The translations under genes were made by a program, and so were the position numbers. DNA of 64,000 bases from Anoxybacillus sp050480245 (GTDB lineage: Bacteria > Bacillota > Bacilli > Bacillales > Anoxybacillaceae), in the NCBI GenBank assembly GCA_050480245.1, contig JBCNEQ010000055.1. The stretch is one strand, 5' to 3'. Shown here piece after piece: positions 45,900 to 54,067 of the stretch. The notes beneath the pieces are model-generated. The model was not told where the DNA came from, ran no database searches, and saw only the letters and a program-made list of their open reading frames with translations. Positions within the stretch are counted from its first letter, which is position 1. Each line of letters opens with the position of its first letter.

Positions 45900-46262
45900 A
45901 TGTTTGATAATCATCATACTATTTATGCAGTTTTCTTTACAATATCTAGTGATGTAACCGTTGAAATAGGTAAATTAGGCACTTTTTTATTCCCGAGCGG
46001 AAACTATATTTATGTAGGGAGTGCGAAACGAAACATTCAATCACGTATTCGACGTCATATGCAACTGGAAAAACGAAAACGTTGGCATATCGATTACATT
46101 CGTCCATATGGAGAAATTACACACGTTCAAACATATTCTTCTGAGCTTAGCGAATGTGAGCGTGCCCAACAACTTTTACAACAATATAAAGGAACATGGC
46201 TCGTGAAAAAATTCGGTTCATCGGACTGTCATTGTTTCTCTCATCTCATCTATTATAAATAA
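45900..46262 (+). CDS. GIY-YIG-like DUF123 nuclease-type protein
   Basis: This 120-aa protein has a single DUF123 domain: YAVFFTISSDVTVEIGKLGTFLFPSGNYIYVGSAKRNIQSRI, then RRHMQLEKRKRWHIDYI and the cysteine-bearing ECERAQ/GSSDCHCFSHLI. The fold is related to GIY-YIG endonucleases, and the Y-V-G-S and arginine residues sit as expected. DUF123 proteins are thought to be nucleases or their relatives, but the substrate is unknown. The ATG follows AGAGGTGTGAGAA. It is a lone plus-strand gene between tatA and the symporter. Confidence 0.82.
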   Translation: MFDNHHTIYAVFFTISSDVTVEIGKLGTFLFPSGNYIYVGSAKRNIQSRIRRHMQLEKRKRWHIDYIRPYGEITHVQTYSSELSECERAQQLLQQYKGTWLVKKFGSSDCHCFSHLIYYK

Positions 46263-46290
46263 TAAACGAGGGATGGATTCCCTCGTTTAT
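46261..46290. terminator. bidirectional terminator
   Basis: AAACGAGGGA and TTCCCTCGTTT form a stem between the convergent DUF123 and symporter genes. Confidence 0.75.
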
Positions 46291-47507
46291 CTCGCCTTTT
46301 CATATTTCTCTTCTGATTTCGCCACAATCACCGCACATACCGCATCACCTGTAATATTCACAACTGTTCTCGTCATATCAAGCAAGCGATCAACTCCTAA
46401 AATAAGGGCAATTCCTTCAACAGGTAGGCCGACGGATGTCAGTACCATAGAAAGCATAATTAAGCCGACGCCCGGAACGCCTGCTGTACCGATGCTAGCA
46501 AGTGTTGCCGTCAAAATGACTGTCAAAAGATCACTTAATGTCAAATCTACACCGTACACTTGTGCGATAAACATTGTTGCCACACCTTGCATAATGGCCG
46601 TTCCGTCCATATTAATTGTCGCTCCAAGCGGCTGGACAAAACCACTGATGCTTTTTGGGACGTTTAAGTTTTTTTGTGCGGTTTCCATCGATACTGGTAA
46701 TGTAGCGTTGCTACTTGATGTACTAAATGCTACAGCCATTGCTGGAGAAAACCCTTTAATAAACGCAATCGGGCTCATTTTTCCAAGTGTCCGCACAGCT
46801 ATGCCGTATACGACAAAGAAATGAATAAACAAGGCTAACAATACCGCAAACATGTATTTCCCCATCGCCGCAATTGCATCGAATCCTTGTCCACCGATCG
46901 CAATCGCAATTAATGCAAACGCACCGTATGGGGCAAACTTCATGACCCATTCTACTAAGTACATGAGAATATCATTCGCTTGCTCTATTATCCCTCGTAC
47001 TTGTTTTACCCGATCACCTAAATGAGCAATGGCCATTCCAACAAGCACCGCAAAAACAATCACTTGCAACATATTTCCTTCTACCATGGCTTGGAATGGG
47101 TTTGTTGGGATAATGTTTAATAACGTATCTACAACAGGTGGAGCTTCTTTTTTTTCAAACGCTGCTCCTTCTAAATTAAAATTCCCTTCTCCTGGGCGGA
47201 TCACAGATCCTAACGTTAAAGAGATAACGAGCGCAAGGAATGTAGTAATTAAAAAGAATGCAATTGTTTTCATACCAATACGACCAAGTTTTTTCGGATC
47301 ACCGACACCCGCTGTACCTAAAATAAGAGATACAAGTACGATCGGAACAACGAGCAATTTGATTAAGTTAATAAATATTGTGCCAAGTGGATTAAGTACG
47401 TACGTCTTTGCGAGGTCAAACCATTCTGTCGGAAGGGCTAGGTTAAAAACGAGACCTACGATGATTCCTGTAAGCATTCCAAGTAAAATTTTCTTCGTCA
47501 TCGACAT
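46287..47507 (-). CDS. dicarboxylate/amino acid:cation symporter
   Basis: The protein has about 406 residues and eight or more hydrophobic segments. The family signatures are the serine-rich AFSTSSSNATLPVSMETAQ, NMDGTAIMQGVATMFIAQ and the hairpin TLASIGTAGVPGVGLIMLSMV. DAACS transporters take up glutamate/aspartate or C4-dicarboxylates with sodium or protons; GltP, GltT or DctP-type specificity cannot be told here. The second ATG (47507) has GGAGG at seven bases, better than GTG 47513. No two-component regulator lies next to it. Confidence 0.88.
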   Translation of the reverse strand: MSMTKKILLGMLTGIIVGLVFNLALPTEWFDLAKTYVLNPLGTIFINLIKLLVVPIVLVSLILGTAGVGDPKKLGRIGMKTIAFFLITTFLALVISLTLGSVIRPGEGNFNLEGAAFEKKEAPPVVDTLLNIIPTNPFQAMVEGNMLQVIVFAVLVGMAIAHLGDRVKQVRGIIEQANDILMYLVEWVMKFAPYGAFALIAIAIGGQGFDAIAAMGKYMFAVLLALFIHFFVVYGIAVRTLGKMSPIAFIKGFSPAMAVAFSTSSSNATLPVSMETAQKNLNVPKSISGFVQPLGATINMDGTAIMQGVATMFIAQVYGVDLTLSDLLTVILTATLASIGTAGVPGVGLIMLSMVLTSVGLPVEGIALILGVDRLLDMTRTVVNITGDAVCAVIVAKSEEKYEKAR

Positions 47508-47668
47508 ATCCACACCTCCATCAATTTCTGCTGCTGTAAAACGTATTCAACTTCGCATGGTAAAAGGGTTAAGGGAGAGGACCCATCTAATTCTAAATGT
47601 TTTTTTTAAGATTGTAAAGAAAGGATGAGTATAATTGTTAGAAAAGTATTTGAATTTCTTTTTTTTTA

Positions 47669-47697
47669 CAAAAAAACTACCACAATGATGTGGTAGC
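47669..47697 (-). terminator. intrinsic terminator of the 43-aa gene
   Basis: CTACCACA and TGTGGTAG pair around ATGA directly after the stop, followed on the minus strand by a seven-T run. Confidence 0.8.
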
Positions 47698-47829
47698 CTA
47701 CGCGCGCTTTGTTTTTTTACGACTTGAATCCAACTCAATGTTTCCTGTTTCATAGTCAGTCGTACCTTGCCCTTTGATCTCCGGTGAGCTTAATCCCGCT
47801 TTCGAAGCATCTTTTTTTCGTTTTCCCAT
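47698..47829 (-). CDS. small basic protein, 43 aa, YuzL-like
   Basis: A 43-codon gene has ATG 47829 eight bases after AGGGGGTG and a strong terminator immediately past its stop. The product is hydrophilic and basic: MGKRKKDASKAGLSSP, then GQGTTDYETGN and SSRKKTKRA. The KxxxSKAG opening recalls the YuzL-type small proteins of bacilli, some of which are spore-associated, but I am not certain. It is too short for standard ORF cut-offs and easy to miss. Confidence 0.7.
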   Translation of the reverse strand: MGKRKKDASKAGLSSPEIKGQGTTDYETGNIELDSSRKKTKRA

Positions 47830-47863
47830 CTGATTCACCCCCTACTGCTTTATTTTGTGCCAT

Positions 47864-48640
47864 TTACGAAAGTTCAATCGTACCGAAATGAAATTTTGCT
47901 GTTTTTCTTCGATAAACAGAGAAACCAAATTGATGAAATCGCGAGCTTTGCCAATGATCTTTCAACACAACTCGTTGACGGGCTACTCGTTTCGCCTGTT
48001 CGATATCTTCTTTTGTTACGTTCGTATATAGCGCTACCTGTTTTAATCCCTTTATCCCATCCGACTCTTCAATACTTACTTCAAACATCGGATCCAAATA
48101 AACAACATCATATGATTTATCATCGCATTGCGCTAAAAATGAGCGAAAATCATCATGATGCACACAAATACGTCGCATCGCTTCATTAAGTTCAACTACA
48201 TCGCTATCCCAATGACGTAACCCTTGTTTTGTTAAGTAAGCGATATATACACTCCCCTCAATTCCTACCACTTTTCCTTCCGAACCAACAGCTAAGCTGG
48301 CGATAATACTATCGGTCGCCAATCCAAGCGTACAATCTAAAAACGTCATCCCCTTTTGTAACTTCGTAGCTTGTAAAAACGGTTCACTTTCTCCTTTTAA
48401 AATGCGCTTTGCTCGAAAAGAAGCAGAATTAGGATGAAAAAATAACGGTTCTTGTCCATGTGGGAAATGAATTTCTAGCCTTTCTTTTCCGACGACAAGA
48501 ATCGGTTCGTGTATTTGTTGTTGAATCGAAGCAATGGATCGTTTTCGACGTGGTACATATGAAATTTGTAATTCCAACGCAATTTGCCTCGCTTTTTCAA
48601 TCATCTGTTCATTTGTTCTGCCAGCTGTCGTCACAATCAT
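47864..48640 (-). CDS. ypiP: class I SAM-dependent methyltransferase, YpiP-like
   Basis: This 258-aa protein has a SAM-binding motif MTFLDCTLGLATDSIIASL near residue 95 and the acidic strand VVGIEGS. The motif VVYLDPMFE stands where N-methyltransferases have DPP(Y/F). The layout resembles YpiP of B. subtilis and the RsmJ group of 16S rRNA guanine methyltransferases. Substrate is therefore likely nucleic acid but unproved. The start follows GAGGTGAATGC. It sits downstream of the bacilliredoxin gene. Confidence 0.8.
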   Translation of the reverse strand: MIVTTAGRTNEQMIEKARQIALELQISYVPRRKRSIASIQQQIHEPILVVGKERLEIHFPHGQEPLFFHPNSASFRAKRILKGESEPFLQATKLQKGMTFLDCTLGLATDSIIASLAVGSEGKVVGIEGSVYIAYLTKQGLRHWDSDVVELNEAMRRICVHHDDFRSFLAQCDDKSYDVVYLDPMFEVSIEESDGIKGLKQVALYTNVTKEDIEQAKRVARQRVVLKDHWQSSRFHQFGFSVYRRKTAKFHFGTIELS

Positions 48641-48654
48641 GCATTCACCTCAAA

Positions 48655-48684
48655 AGAAAAAAGGATGTCAATCGGACACCCTTA
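48655..48684 (-). terminator. intrinsic terminator of the bacilliredoxin gene
   Basis: AAGGATGTC (48661-48669) pairs with GACACCCTT (48675-48683), one mismatch, with a minus-strand T-run. Confidence 0.75.
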
Positions 48685-49116
48685 ACAATGTTTTTCAAAC
48701 GCTTGCATAATATTTTGCATAATATTTTCAATTGAATTCGCTTCAATATCGTGACGTGGAATAAAATGAACAACTTCTTTACCTTTTAATAATGCCATCG
48801 ATGGAGAAGAAGGTTCGATACCGACAAAATACTCACGCATTTTAGCTGTCGCTTCTCGATCTTGCCCTGCAAAAACCGTAACGAGATGATTCGGTTTTTT
48901 CTCGCTCATTTGTACCGCCTGAATAGCCGCTGGACGCGCAAGCCCTGCTGCACAACCACAAACAGAATTAACGACAACAAAAGTTGTTCCCTCTACCTGT
49001 TCCATAAACTGTTCCACTTCTTCACTCGTGCGCAATTCTTTAAATCCACCGTTTACTAATTCATCACGCATCGGTTGTATAACTTGGCGCATATATTCTT
49101 CATATGACATAAACAT
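48682..49116 (-). CDS. yphP: bacilliredoxin BrxA/YphP
   Basis: This 144-aa thioredoxin-like protein has the bacilliredoxin CGC site (VVVNSVCGCAAGLARP, near residue 54) and opens SYEEYMRQVIQPMRDEL. It removes bacillithiol from oxidised proteins in the cytoplasm. The literature name BrxA collides with BREX BrxA in this same window, so I use the older symbol. The start follows GGAGGGATGTACGT. Confidence 0.92.
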   Translation of the reverse strand: MFMSYEEYMRQVIQPMRDELVNGGFKELRTSEEVEQFMEQVEGTTFVVVNSVCGCAAGLARPAAIQAVQMSEKKPNHLVTVFAGQDREATAKMREYFVGIEPSSPSMALLKGKEVVHFIPRHDIEANSIENIMQNIMQAFEKHC

Positions 49117-49195
49117 ACGTACATCCCTCCAAATCGTTCTTGCTTTTACAAGAATACAACAATGTAAATAGAAAAATCAATAAAATAAAAAAACA

Positions 49196-49224
49196 TTGAA
49201 TAATTTTTTTAAAATTTTTATAAT
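49196..49224 (+). promoter_or_regulatory. sigma-A promoter of metA
   Basis: TTGAAT (49196-49201) and TATAAT (49219-49224) are exactly 17 bp apart, 38 bp before the chosen metA start. No SAM riboswitch fits in this short leader. Confidence 0.7.
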
Positions 49225-49262
49225 TAATGTATTTATATGATGTAAAATGGAGGTTGAGGACA

Positions 49263-50171
49263 TTGCCAATTAATATTCCACGTGATCTTCCGGCAAAAGA
49301 AATATTAGAACAAGAAAATATTTTTGTCATGGATGAGGATCGCGCCTATTCTCAAGACATTCGTCCTTTGAATATTATCATTCTCAATTTAATGCCGCAA
49401 AAAGAAAAAGCAGAAACACAACTGTTACGTTTGCTTGGAAATTCACCATTACAAGTAAATATTACCTTTTTACGTCCCGAAACACATGAAGCAAAAACGA
49501 CATCGAAACATCATCTTGATCAGTTTTACACAACATTCCAACATGTTCAGCACCGAAAATATGACGGTATGATTATTACCGGTGCACCTGTTGAACACTT
49601 ACCATTTGAACAAGTCGATTACTGGGATGAGTTAACAAAAATTATGGAATGGACGAAAACAAACGTCACATCCACGTTACATATTTGTTGGGGTGCACAA
49701 GCAGGAATGTACTATCATTACGGCATTCCGAAATACGACTTGCCACAAAAATGTTTCGGTGTATTTGATCATATGTTAGAACAAAAGCACGTCAAACTTA
49801 TTCGTGGGTTTGATGATATTCATAAGATTCCACACTCACGCCATACAGATGTAAAACGCGAACATATCGAAGCGGTTTCAGAGTTAACGATTTTATCTTC
49901 ATCCGAAGAAGCTGGCGTCTGTCTCGTCATTTCAAACGATGGCAAACAAGTGTTTTTAACAGGGCATCCAGAGTATGATGCCACAACGCTAAAAGAAGAA
50001 TATGAACGAGATGTGGCTAAAGGGTTGGATATTCAAATCCCAAAATACTATTTTCCACATGACGATCCAAATAGACAACCATATAACACATGGCGCTCTC
50101 ATGCTAATTTATTGTTCGTCAACTGGCTCAATTATTACGTGTATCAGGAAACCCCCTACATTTGGGAGTAA
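49263..50171 (+). CDS. metA: homoserine O-acyltransferase MetA
   Basis: This 302-aa MetA/MetXS-type enzyme has the nucleophile cysteine in HICWGAQAGMYYHYG. RPLNIIILNLMPQKEKAETQ and the catalytic glutamate/histidine near FLTGHPEYD are present. In bacilli this family usually acetylates homoserine for methionine synthesis despite the old succinyl name. The acyl donor depends on one residue near the active site that I do not assign. TTG 49263 with GGAGG nine bases upstream gives the standard PINIPRDLPAKEIL start. The open frame extends 12 codons further into the promoter. Confidence 0.92.
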   Translation: MPINIPRDLPAKEILEQENIFVMDEDRAYSQDIRPLNIIILNLMPQKEKAETQLLRLLGNSPLQVNITFLRPETHEAKTTSKHHLDQFYTTFQHVQHRKYDGMIITGAPVEHLPFEQVDYWDELTKIMEWTKTNVTSTLHICWGAQAGMYYHYGIPKYDLPQKCFGVFDHMLEQKHVKLIRGFDDIHKIPHSRHTDVKREHIEAVSELTILSSSEEAGVCLVISNDGKQVFLTGHPEYDATTLKEEYERDVAKGLDIQIPKYYFPHDDPNRQPYNTWRSHANLLFVNWLNYYVYQETPYIWE

Positions 50172-50200
50172 GCTTTCGCTTTTCTGCGAGAGCTTTTTTA
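50171..50200 (+). terminator. intrinsic terminator of metA
   Basis: AGCTTTCGC and GCGAGAGCT pair around six bases, followed by TTTTTT, directly at the metA stop. Confidence 0.85.
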
Positions 50201-50251
50201 TTTGTAAGTATGTATAATGTTTCGTATACATGAAGAAAGGAGACATGCAAG

Positions 50252-50338
50252 ATGGTTGAACAAACCAAACATATTTCTTTTATTGTAGCAGGCTTGTTGA
50301 AAATGAAGGTGTTCATGGGATCTTCGTTTTCTTGCTAA
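50252..50338 (+). pseudogene. 5' stub of an unknown gene
   Basis: ATG 50252 stands ten bases after AAAGGAG and reads MVEQTKHISFIVAGLLKM before running into codons that are the reverse strand of the truncated methyltransferase, with a stop at 50336. The good binding site and the sharp change near 50305 point to a real gene whose body was lost. I do not recognise it. Confidence 0.5.
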
Positions 50339-50581
50339 CTCAATCATTTCACTTGATAAATCTAATCCGATCACACGGTATCCTTGTTCACACAATTTAT
50401 ATGACCCATATCCATCACCGCAACCAATATCCGCAATATATCCCTCTTTCGGCATATATGTGGTAACAAACGGAACAATCGTCTTCCGGCTTCCACGCCC
50501 CCACATCTCTTCACTGCTTTGATGCCACCATTCCGCTCGTTCGTCCCATTGTTTTTCCGCCTCTTTATGCCACGCGTGCAT
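50305..50581 (-). pseudogene. truncated class I SAM methyltransferase
   Basis: From ATG 50581, after AAAAGGGGTGGAG, the product reads MHAWHKEAEKQWDERAEWWHQ and reaches the SAM motif YIADIGCGDGYGSYKLCEQG and VIGLDLSSEMIELARKR. It then stops matching at HEHLHF near 50305. About 92 residues remain of a protein normally about 240. Beyond that point the frame reads the reverse of the plus-strand stub. The catalytic C-terminal part is gone, so it is presumably inactive. Confidence 0.75.
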
Positions 50582-50645
50582 AACTCCACCCCTTTTCGAA
50601 AAAATAAACATATTACGTCTATTGTAGCAGAAAGGAGCGAGAAAC

Positions 50646-50780
50646 ATGACAAAAAAGGTGAGTCAAGGAAGCGAAAATCAAAATGCCCCAGCACAACATG
50701 GGAAGTTGCACGGACATACCGGAGACAATAGCAAAGGACGGAAGCAAAACAAAAGTCAAAACGATAAAACCGAACATTAA
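50646..50780 (+). CDS. small hydrophilic protein, 44 aa
   Basis: ATG 50646 follows AGAAAGGAGCGAGAAAC, and the frame is open for 44 codons. The product (MTKKVSQGSENQNAPAQHG, then GHTGDNSKGRKQNKSQNDK) is rich in K, N, Q and G and has no hydrophobic segment. The composition recalls minor small acid-soluble spore proteins and related tiny spore proteins, but I cannot place it in a family. It sits just outside the rearranged segment carrying the pxp genes. Confidence 0.6.
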   Translation: MTKKVSQGSENQNAPAQHGKLHGHTGDNSKGRKQNKSQNDKTEH

Positions 50781-50782
50781 AA

Positions 50783-50808
50783 AAGTCGGGCGATTAGTCC
50801 GACTACAG
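50783..50808. repeat. inverted copy A of a short hairpin repeat
   Basis: AAGTCGGGCGATTAGTCCGA and the following CTACAG match the reverse complement of 55565-55590 at about 24 of 26 positions. The unit itself is a hairpin (AGTCGG..CCGACT) and on the minus strand is followed by a T-run, so it may also terminate transcription. Confidence 0.65.
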
Positions 50809-50817
50809 ACTGTTGGC

Positions 50818-50853
50818 AAAATGGGTTTCAGACGAATGTCTGAAACCCATTTT
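50818..50853 (-). terminator. 16-bp perfect hairpin
   Basis: AAAATGGGTTTCAGAC pairs perfectly with 50838-50853 around GAAT. With copy A just beyond, it probably terminates leftward transcription from the pxp cluster. 50854-51063 holds no gene I recognise. Confidence 0.6.
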
Positions 50854-51063
50854 GTTCCATTTAAACCTAAAAAACGAGGAAACTCCCCACCATAAAACAG
50901 CAGGACCTTCTGCGATAGGCATTCGGTGAACAAAAACACTTTGAACGATCGAAACGAGACCAATGTTAATTCGCCATTCCGATAAATTCGGTACTTTGGG
51001 AGATCCACGCGCAAATCAGCTTCCAGTGCCACTAAAGTAGGCACCCATGATCCCCATCGATTC

Positions 51064-52254
51064 TTATTCAAATAGTTTTGGTATACCATTAATTAAAGAG
51101 TAAACACCCATATAAGCCATAGCAATAACTATAATAACGCCAAAAATGGTCATCCATAATGGATGTTTGTAATCTCCGACAATTTTTGTTCTGTATGCCG
51201 CCACTAACATCACGCCTAGAGAAATTGGTAAGATCAGACCGTTTAATGAGCCTACTAAAATTAAGATTTTCACTGGTCTTCCGACTAAAACGAAAACTAA
51301 CGTTGAAATGGCAATGAATCCGATAATAATCCACTTTTGGTACTTTTCCAAAATTGGATGAAATGTACGAATAAATGAAACCGATGTATACGCGGCGCCT
51401 ACAACGGAAGTAATGGCTGCTGCCCACATAACCACTCCGAATATTTTGTAACCAATATTGCCTGCAGCTAATTTAAATACGGATGCCGGAGGGTTAGAAG
51501 GATCAAGGGTTAACCCTTGCGCGACAATACCTAAAGATGCCAAAAATAAGAAAATTCGCATGATAGATGCAATACCGATTCCTGAAATCGAACTACGGGT
51601 CACCTCAGGAAGTGCTTCCTTTCCTTTTATTCCAGCATCCAATAAGCGGTGCCCGCCCGCAAACGTAATATATCCTCCAACCGTTCCGCCAACAAGTGTA
51701 ACAATAGCAAGAACATCGATCGTATCTGGAACAAAGGTTTTTACCACTGCTTCTCCGATAGGTGGCTTAGCTGTAAACATCACATATAACGTTAGAGCAA
51801 TCATGACAAAACCCATCAATTGCGCGAAGCGATCCATAATTTTTCCAGCTTCCCGTACGATAAAAATAGCGATCGCGACGATCCCGCTTAATAATGCCCC
51901 CATTTCCGGAGAAATCCCGAATAATACATTGATCCCTAATCCAGCACCGGCAATGTTTCCAATGTTAAAAGCTAGACCACCGGCGACAATAAGTGCAGCA
52001 AGAAAATATCCCAATCCCGGCAATACTTCGTTGGCAATATCTTGAGCTCTTTTTTCTGCGACCGCCATAATGCGCCAAATGTTCATTTGTGCTCCAATAT
52101 CAATAATTATGGACATTAAAATAACAAATCCGAAGCTTGCTGCAAGCACTTGTGTGAAATGCGTCGTTTGTGTCAAAAATCCAGGACCGATGGCCGAAGT
52201 AGCCATCAAAAACGCCGCACCTAAAAGTACACTTATATTCTTTTTTTGTTGCAT
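51064..52254 (-). CDS. ycsG: NRAMP-family transporter, YcsG-like
   Basis: This 396-aa membrane protein has about 11 hydrophobic segments. The N-terminal signature SAIGPGFLTQTTHFTQ stands where classical NRAMP metal transporters have DPGN. The canonical aspartate-proline-glycine-asparagine metal site is therefore changed (GPGF), suggesting a non-metal or altered substrate. It is the last gene of the pxpB-pxpC-pxpA cluster, 30 bp after pxpA, the same partnership as ycsG with ycsF in B. subtilis. A role in importing 5-oxoproline or a related compound is an inference from context. Confidence 0.85.
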   Translation of the reverse strand: MQQKKNISVLLGAAFLMATSAIGPGFLTQTTHFTQVLAASFGFVILMSIIIDIGAQMNIWRIMAVAEKRAQDIANEVLPGLGYFLAALIVAGGLAFNIGNIAGAGLGINVLFGISPEMGALLSGIVAIAIFIVREAGKIMDRFAQLMGFVMIALTLYVMFTAKPPIGEAVVKTFVPDTIDVLAIVTLVGGTVGGYITFAGGHRLLDAGIKGKEALPEVTRSSISGIGIASIMRIFLFLASLGIVAQGLTLDPSNPPASVFKLAAGNIGYKIFGVVMWAAAITSVVGAAYTSVSFIRTFHPILEKYQKWIIIGFIAISTLVFVLVGRPVKILILVGSLNGLILPISLGVMLVAAYRTKIVGDYKHPLWMTIFGVIIVIAMAYMGVYSLINGIPKLFE

Positions 52255-52284
52255 TTTCTATCCCTCCTAAGAACTTATGAATCT

Positions 52285-53055
52285 TTATTTTAGAAAATCA
52301 CCAAGTTTTGTAACTGTAATATTGGCTTCCTTCAATGCTTTACGTATATATTTTGCAAAGTCTAGTGCATGTTCCCCATCTCCGTGTATGCAGATCGTAT
52401 CGGCTTGAATCGATACATCTTTCCCTTGAAGAGATGTAACTTTCCCTTCTTTTACCATACGAATAACTTGCCGGCAAGATACGTCATGGTCTTTGATGAG
52501 AGCATTTGCTTCCCGTCTTGGTGTTAAGGACCCATCCTCTTGGTAAGTGCGGTCAGAGAACACTTCACTAGCGGTCTTAAGGCCGATTTTTTTTCCCGCT
52601 TTGACAAGCTCTCCAGCCGCTAGTCCTAACAAGATTAATTCCGGATCTACTTTATAAACCGCTTCTGCAATGGCTTGAGCAATCGCAGCGTTTTTAGCGG
52701 CAATGTTATATAATGCTCCATGCGGCTTTACATGCTGAAGCTTTCCACCTTCAGATTTTACAAATGCATATAAGGCGCCAATTTGATACACAACAATGTC
52801 GTAAGCTTCCTGAGGAGTAATATCGATGTTTCTTCTACCAAATCCCACTAAATCTTGAAATCCGGGATGAGCGCCAATTCCGACGTTTTTTTCAAGGGCT
52901 AAACGGACTGTTTTCCTCATCGTTGACGGATCGCCCGCATGGAAACCACAAGCGATATTGGCTGATGTAACATAATCTAAAATTTCTTCGTCTCTCCCCA
53001 TTTTATAAGCACCAAAGCTCTCTCCCATATCACAGTTCAAATCGACAACATGCAT
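52285..53055 (-). CDS. pxpA: 5-oxoprolinase subunit PxpA (LamB/YcsF family)
   Basis: This 256-aa TIM-barrel-like protein opens VVDLNCDMGESFGAYKMGRDEEIL and has ANIACGFHAGDP and HVKPHGALYN, the conserved acidic/histidine residues of the LamB/YcsF family. PxpA acts with PxpB and PxpC in ATP-dependent opening of 5-oxoproline (pyroglutamate) to glutamate. The ATG lies a base past the pxpC stop after AAAGGAGAAATGTAAC, so the genes form one operon. Confidence 0.93.
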   Translation of the reverse strand: MHVVDLNCDMGESFGAYKMGRDEEILDYVTSANIACGFHAGDPSTMRKTVRLALEKNVGIGAHPGFQDLVGFGRRNIDITPQEAYDIVVYQIGALYAFVKSEGGKLQHVKPHGALYNIAAKNAAIAQAIAEAVYKVDPELILLGLAAGELVKAGKKIGLKTASEVFSDRTYQEDGSLTPRREANALIKDHDVSCRQVIRMVKEGKVTSLQGKDVSIQADTICIHGDGEHALDFAKYIRKALKEANITVTKLGDFLK

Positions 53056-53056
53056 G

Positions 53057-54067
53057 TTACATTTCTCCTTTCCATTTTATTGATAATGCTCGTTTCAGTT
53101 GTTGGATCTCTCTTTCTCTTTCTAAATAAAGTCTTTGTGCTTCTTCATGAGAAACTTCAACAAACTTTATTTTGTCACCCGGTTTTAATTGGGCGATGTA
53201 TGGTAAATCCACGGTGGCAACTTGTCCGATTTTCGGATAACCACCTGTCGTTTGCCGGTCAGCTAGAAGCACAATCGGATTTCCATCAGGCGGAACTTGA
53301 ATGGTACCAAAATTTACGGCTTCCGAAATCATTTCTTCCGCGGATGTTAACGACAAAATGGGGCCTTTCAAACGATATCCCATCCGGTCGGATTGGGTTG
53401 TAATTTCAAATGGTTCACGGAAAAAACTTTTTTGACTTTCTTTTGAAAATAGTTGGTATTGTCTCCCTTTTATTACCCGAATGGAAGGGATTTTATTAGA
53501 AATGGGAATAAATTCAGCAGATACCGACCATTTCGTCGCTACAAACTTTCGATCTCCTATTTTTGTAGAAAAATCATGAATCATTTGGACCGATCGATTA
53601 TTAGGGGGAGATAATTTTAACTCGTCACCGATCTTTAATGGACGTCCTTTAAATCCGCCGATGCCCGCTCTAAGGTAGGTGGATGCACTCCCCATTACAC
53701 GCGGAACATCGAATCCTCCCGCAACAGCTAGATAGCTTCGGCAGCCTGCTTTACATTGTCCAAAACGAAGCTGACTACCTTCCTTTACAAGAACTGGTCG
53801 CCATAACGGAACAAATTTTCCATCAATAGAAGGCGATAAATCTCCTCCGCAAATAGATATTAGTGTATCCCTTTCAAATTCAATAACAGGACCTACCATT
53901 GTTATTTCTAAAGTAGGGACATTTTCTTCGTTACCAACTAATAGATTTGCAATTCTGTGTGACAGTGAATCCATTACCCCGCTTACAATCACTCCAAATT
54001 TTTGAAAACCGTATCTTCCTAAATCTTGAATGGTCGTAAGGAGGCCCGGCTTAATGATTTTTATCAC
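53057..54067 (-). CDS. pxpC: 5-oxoprolinase subunit PxpC (KipA-like)
   Basis: This 336-aa biotin-dependent carboxyltransferase-like protein shows IIKPGLLTTIQDLGRYG at the start, SYLAVAGGFDVPRVMGS, and the C-terminal ILADRQTTGGYPKIG-type segment (IVLLADRQTTGGYPKIGQVA). Known earlier as KipA, an antagonist of the kinase inhibitor KipI, the pair is now regarded mainly as 5-oxoprolinase subunits. GTG 54067 follows GGAGGACGTCA and lies inside the pxpB 3' end (17-bp overlap), indicating coupling. Confidence 0.93.
   Translation of the reverse strand: MIKIIKPGLLTTIQDLGRYGFQKFGVIVSGVMDSLSHRIANLLVGNEENVPTLEITMVGPVIEFERDTLISICGGDLSPSIDGKFVPLWRPVLVKEGSQLRFGQCKAGCRSYLAVAGGFDVPRVMGSASTYLRAGIGGFKGRPLKIGDELKLSPPNNRSVQMIHDFSTKIGDRKFVATKWSVSAEFIPISNKIPSIRVIKGRQYQLFSKESQKSFFREPFEITTQSDRMGYRLKGPILSLTSAEEMISEAVNFGTIQVPPDGNPIVLLADRQTTGGYPKIGQVATVDLPYIAQLKPGDKIKFVEVSHEEAQRLYLEREREIQQLKRALSIKWKGEM

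Noticed and set aside
49117..49262. SAM riboswitch or T-box upstream of metA
   Set aside because: The space between the promoter and the start is under 40 nt of transcript and has no stem array of a riboswitch.
50619..51089. 156-codon minus-strand ORF downstream of ycsG
   Set aside because: It runs through two strong hairpins and antisense to the 44-aa gene, with no recognisable domain, so chance open frame is likelier.
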